Source: Bacteroidota bacterium (lineage in GTDB: Bacteria; Bacteroidota; Bacteroidia; Flavobacteriales; Flavobacteriaceae). From it: a stretch of 64,000 nt of DNA. The stretch's first letter is position 1. Every line of letters starts with the position of its first letter. The DNA is taken from assembly GCA_023386585.1 (NCBI GenBank), contig JAEWJM010000025.1, positions 1 through 64,000 of the forward strand, read 5' to 3'. A program made the translations under genes and the position numbers. Positions 60,552-64,000 of this stretch are shown piece by piece. The notes beneath the pieces were generated by a model. That model was given only the letters and a program-made list of their open reading frames with translations, searched no databases and was not told the DNA's origin.

Positions 60552-62873
60552 ATGAACAAGATTTTTTCCTTCGTCGCGATTCTGGTCGCAATACTATCCG
60601 CCGCTGCGCAAACCCAAACTTTTGTCGGACACAGTGAAAACGGAAACTACGTCACAATCTCCACTTCCGAAGGCAATTATCAACTGATCTTTCTCAACAC
60701 CAACATCGTCAGTGTATTGTTTGCAAAACCTGGCGACGCAGAACCTAAAGCTTCGCATGCCGTTGTGCTTACGCCAATAAAAACAGCAATAAAGGTCACT
60801 GACAAAAACGGGTTTCTCACGTACGACACAGGAGGAATTTCGGTGCAGATCCGCAAATCGCCACTCGCATTCAACTTTTTTTATCACCAAAAGCAACTGG
60901 TTTCCGCAATTGGCAATTACACCGCAAAAGACAGCCTTGCAGCTATCGGTTTTAGGATCGATTCAACTGAAGCGCTTTACGGAGGCGGCGCACGCGTACT
61001 CGGAATGAACCGCCGCGGAAACCGCCTCCAGCTCTACAACCGTGCGCATTATGGTTATGAAACGCGATCGGAGCTGATGAACTTCACAATGCCCATCGCC
61101 ATCTCGTCAAAAATGTACATGATTCATTTCGACAATGCATCAACCGGCTGGCTCGACTTCGACAGCAGTAAAACCAACAGGCTCGCTTTCGAAATGACTT
61201 CCGGACCGCAGCGCTACCAGGTCATTGCAGGCGATTCGTGGCAAAATCTGATATCAAATTACACTGCACTCACCGGACGACAGCCCATGCCGCCACGCTG
61301 GGCTTTCGGCAATTTTGCCAGCCGTTTCGGGTACCATTCGCAAGCCGAAGCCGAAATGACGATCAAAAAGTTCCGCGATGAAAAAATTCCTGTTGATGCG
61401 ATTATTCTTGATCTTTATTGGTTTGGGAAAGACATCAAGGGAACGATGGGTAATCTCAGTGTCTTTCGCGACAGCTTCCCCGAATTTGAGTCCATGGTGC
61501 AACGGTTCAAAAATGACCATATCAAAACGATTACGGTCACCGAACCGTTCATCCTGACGACCTCTTCACGTTGGCAGGAAGCCGTCGACAATAGTATTCT
61601 CGCTACTGATTCGGTCGGAAAGCCGTACACCTATGATTTCTATTTTGGAAATACGGGATTGATCGACATTTTCAAACCCGAAGCAAAAACCTGGTTCTGG
61701 AACATCTACAAAGACCTCGCACATAAGGGCATTGCCGGCGTTTGGGGCGATTTGGGCGAACCGGAAGTCCACCCCGAAAACCTGTATCACGTAGCAGGCA
61801 AAGCGAATGATGTCCACAATATTTATGGCCATGAATGGGCGAAAACGGTCTTCCAGGGCTATCAATCGGATTTCCCAAAGCAACGGCCGTTTATTTTGAT
61901 GCGCGCCGGGTATTCGGGTTCACAGCACTACGGGATGATTCCCTGGTCGGGCGACGTCAACCGAACTTGGGGCGGCTTATCCGGACAACCGGAAATCGCA
62001 CTGCAGATGGGAATGCAGGGAATGGCGTACATGCATTCGGACCTTGGCGGATTTGCAGGGAAGAACCGCGACCCTGAATTGTACGCAAGATGGCTGCAAT
62101 ACGGCGTTTTCCAGCCGATTTTCAGGCCGCATGCGCAGGAAGAAGTACCGTCGGAACCGGTGTTCTGGGACGATGCGACAAAAGCGCTCGCTAAAAAATC
62201 GATCGAGCTTCGTTACAAAATGCTTCCGTACAATTACACATTGGCATTCCTGAATCACCGCGACGGGATTCCATTAATGCGCCCGCTGTTTTTTGAAGAA
62301 GCTTCCAACTCCAAATTATACGGTAACGCCGAAGAATATCTTTGGGGCGACAGTTTCCTCGTCGTTCCAATCAAGGAAGGCGGAGTAAAAGGCAAAGATG
62401 TGTACTTCCCGAAAGGATCGAATTGGTTTGAACCCGGAGTTAAAAAATACACAGGCGGAACAACTTTTCGCGTATCGGTTTATCCGGACCGGATTCCATA
62501 CTTTGTGCGCGGAGGTTCGTTCGTGCCAATTATTGAATCGAAAATCGAATCCACCGCCGAATACAATCCCGAAAAACTTTCCGTTCAATACTTTCACGAC
62601 AGCGATGTCAAGGAAAGCACTGGTATTTTTTATGACGACGACGGCGCAATGCCCGATGCTTATGAAAACGGCAACTATGAAATCCTGCATTTTTCGTCAA
62701 AAGTCAAAGGCCGCTCGCTCAAGCTGACCGTAGAATCAGAAAAAGGCGCTAATTTCACCACGAAAACCCGGACGATTACATTTCTGGTTTACGACATGAA
62801 CAAATTGGCCACTTACCCGCTGACGGTTAAAAGTGGCGAAAAGAAAACACTGTTAATCACACTCAAAAAATAA
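60552..62873 (+). CDS. Periplasmic GH31 alpha-glucosidase
   Basis: This enzyme releases glucose from the non-reducing ends of maltooligosaccharides. The 773-residue protein (ATG at 60552) has a signal peptide (MNKIFSFVAILVAILSAAAQ), an N-terminal beta-sandwich with the GH31 start motif ALYGGGARVLGMNRRG, and a TIM barrel. Nucleophile Asp400 is in GVWGDLGEPE and acid/base Asp468 in WSGDVNRTWGG. A C-terminal domain of about 200 residues follows (GDSFLVVPIKEGG, YDDDGAMPDAYENG). It replaces SusB of Bacteroides, which is a GH97 enzyme. Its stop overlaps the ATG of the next amylase gene (TAATG). Confidence 0.94.
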   Translation: MNKIFSFVAILVAILSAAAQTQTFVGHSENGNYVTISTSEGNYQLIFLNTNIVSVLFAKPGDAEPKASHAVVLTPIKTAIKVTDKNGFLTYDTGGISVQIRKSPLAFNFFYHQKQLVSAIGNYTAKDSLAAIGFRIDSTEALYGGGARVLGMNRRGNRLQLYNRAHYGYETRSELMNFTMPIAISSKMYMIHFDNASTGWLDFDSSKTNRLAFEMTSGPQRYQVIAGDSWQNLISNYTALTGRQPMPPRWAFGNFASRFGYHSQAEAEMTIKKFRDEKIPVDAIILDLYWFGKDIKGTMGNLSVFRDSFPEFESMVQRFKNDHIKTITVTEPFILTTSSRWQEAVDNSILATDSVGKPYTYDFYFGNTGLIDIFKPEAKTWFWNIYKDLAHKGIAGVWGDLGEPEVHPENLYHVAGKANDVHNIYGHEWAKTVFQGYQSDFPKQRPFILMRAGYSGSQHYGMIPWSGDVNRTWGGLSGQPEIALQMGMQGMAYMHSDLGGFAGKNRDPELYARWLQYGVFQPIFRPHAQEEVPSEPVFWDDATKALAKKSIELRYKMLPYNYTLAFLNHRDGIPLMRPLFFEEASNSKLYGNAEEYLWGDSFLVVPIKEGGVKGKDVYFPKGSNWFEPGVKKYTGGTTFRVSVYPDRIPYFVRGGSFVPIIESKIESTAEYNPEKLSVQYFHDSDVKESTGIFYDDDGAMPDAYENGNYEILHFSSKVKGRSLKLTVESEKGANFTTKTRTITFLVYDMNKLATYPLTVKSGEKKTLLITLKK

Positions 62874-64000
62874 TGCAGCAAAAACTAATCTCGCTTGCCG
62901 CGGTTTTATTTTCCGCCATCTCTTTTGCACAAACTGCCGTAAAAGGCAGTACAAAAGCGCCATTCATTTGGGAAGGAGCCAATCTGTACTTCCTGATGAC
63001 CGATCGTTTCAACAACGGCGACAAGTCAAATGATGTCACGTTCAACCGCAGCAAACAGGCTGCTCCGCTTCGCGGGTTCCAGGGCGGAGACATCAAAGGG
63101 ATTACGATGAAAATTGAAGAAGGTTACTTCGACAAGCTGGGTGTAAATGTAATCTGGTTGACGCCTGTTGTCGAACAAATTCATGATGGCGTGGATGAAG
63201 GAACCGGATTGTCGTATGGTTTCCACGGTTATTGGACGCGTGATTGGACGGCAATCGATCCGAACTTCGGATCTCGTCAGGATCTGATGAATATGGTCAA
63301 CCGCGCCCACGAACACGGAATCCGCGTAATGCTCGATGCCGTCATAAACCACACCGGGCCGGTCACCGCTGAAGATCCCGTCTGGCCTTCCGATTGGGTT
63401 CGAACCGCGCCACAATGTGATTATAAGACTTACGAAACCACAACCGCATGCACATTGGTGAAAAATCTTCCCGATGTCAAAACCGAAAGTGATGCCGCCG
63501 TTGAGTTGCCCAAATTCCTTATTGACAAATGGAAGGCCGAAGGCCGCTACGATCAGGAAATGCAGGAGCTGGATGCGTTTTTCAAACGGACAAAATATCC
63601 GCGCGCACCGCGTTATTACATCATAAAATGGCTAACTGATTACGTTGCCGATTTCGGTATTGACGGTTACAGGGCCGATACCGTAAAACATGTCGGTGAA
63701 CAGGTTTGGAGCGATTTCAAGACCGAATGCGATTACGCTTTCCGGCAATGGAAAAAGAACAATCCGGCAAAGGTCCTTGATGACAACCGGTTCTATACCA
63801 TCGCCGAAGTTTATAATTACGGAATCAGCGCCGGGCAGGAATTTGATTTTGGCGACAAAAAAGTCAATTATTTCAACTACGGCTTCGACAATATGATCAA
63901 CTTCGAATTTAAATGGGACGCGAAGGAACCGTACGAGGCAATTTTTTCGAAATATTCCGAATTATTGAACTCTACTCTCGAAGGATATAGCGTACTCAAT
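62873..64000 (+). CDS. GH13 alpha-amylase, 3' end beyond the window
   Basis: The reading frame stays open for 376 codons to the window edge, so the gene is partial. It has a signal peptide (MQQKLISLAAVLFSAISFAQ) and a GH13 barrel: LYFLMTDRFNNGDKSND, GFQGGDIKGI, VMLDAVINHTG, the nucleophile aspartate in GIDGYRADTVKHV, and the acid/base glutamate in YTIAEVYNYG. The layout, with a long insert (about 165-240) between the conserved blocks, is like MalS-type periplasmic amylases. It is translationally coupled to the GH31 gene and ends the visible part of the operon. Confidence 0.93.
   Translation, partial: MQQKLISLAAVLFSAISFAQTAVKGSTKAPFIWEGANLYFLMTDRFNNGDKSNDVTFNRSKQAAPLRGFQGGDIKGITMKIEEGYFDKLGVNVIWLTPVVEQIHDGVDEGTGLSYGFHGYWTRDWTAIDPNFGSRQDLMNMVNRAHEHGIRVMLDAVINHTGPVTAEDPVWPSDWVRTAPQCDYKTYETTTACTLVKNLPDVKTESDAAVELPKFLIDKWKAEGRYDQEMQELDAFFKRTKYPRAPRYYIIKWLTDYVADFGIDGYRADTVKHVGEQVWSDFKTECDYAFRQWKKNNPAKVLDDNRFYTIAEVYNYGISAGQEFDFGDKKVNYFNYGFDNMINFEFKWDAKEPYEAIFSKYSELLNSTLEGYSVLN

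Noticed and set aside
1..64000. CRISPR array, prophage, integron or defence island
   Set aside because: No regularly spaced direct repeats with unique spacers, no cas, integrase, phage structural or restriction genes were seen; the only mobile-element trace is the RAYT/palindrome unit.

Overview
The window is a stretch of chromosome from a flavobacterium (Bacteroidota, Flavobacteriaceae, probably Flavobacterium or a close relative). Evidence: porT of the type IX secretion system (T9SS), a T9SS type A C-terminal sorting signal on an amylase, a SusC/SusD/SusE outer-membrane starch system, the lipoprotein TamL, mevalonate-pathway genes, demethylmenaquinone methyltransferase, and repeated -7 promoter elements of the form TAnnTTTG in place of TATAAT. 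Base composition looks moderate, somewhat richer in G+C than many flavobacteria. I see no prophage, integron, CRISPR array or complete insertion sequence. No gene-free gap exceeds 300 bases; the longest is about 270 bases after the tRNA.

Region 1 (1-26300) is housekeeping. It holds thyA, a YwqK/TonB-C protein, a 2TM protein and folA (folate/dTMP); ubiE/menG with porT; a TrmH-type rRNA methyltransferase opposite tamL; fbaA; accD; a MacB-like permease; purH; the cell-shape cluster mreB-mreC-mreD-mrdA-rodA; the tail-specific protease prc; surE, a small membrane protein and lpxB; an NlpC/P60 hydrolase; comEC; and a secreted thioredoxin-like protein.

Region 2 (26300-43600) holds a peptide-use operon (dipeptidyl peptidase IV and two POT transporters), a PA0069-type radical SAM protein, a mevalonate operon (class II HMG-CoA reductase and a GYDIA-type GHMP kinase), a PpiD-like periplasmic folding factor, and an envelope operon (coaX, beta-barrel protein, TPR protein, lptC, small membrane protein). 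It ends with tRNA-Phe(GAA) and an AsmA-like protein.

Region 3 (43600-64000) is a starch/maltose utilisation locus in two divergent arms around a LacI-type regulator. The left arm (susC-susD-susE-amylase) binds, cuts and imports maltodextrin at the cell surface. The right arm holds a maltose MFS transporter, beta-phosphoglucomutase, a GH65 maltose phosphorylase, a GH13 neopullulanase-like enzyme, a GH31 alpha-glucosidase and a second GH13 amylase cut by the window end. Together they describe surface hydrolysis, TonB-dependent import, periplasmic trimming, inner-membrane maltose uptake, and phosphorolysis to glucose plus beta-glucose-1-phosphate, then glucose-6-phosphate.

The most unusual structure lies in the right arm. 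A shortened REP-associated transposase-like gene that has lost its HUH histidines is flanked by two copies of a palindrome with arm AAACCTCAAAGGTTTT. One copy is in frame inside the signal-peptide region of the next amylase gene. A second structured element (60467-60538) resembles a recurring flavobacterial intergenic RNA, and heptameric repeat arrays run into the start codons of thyA and accD.
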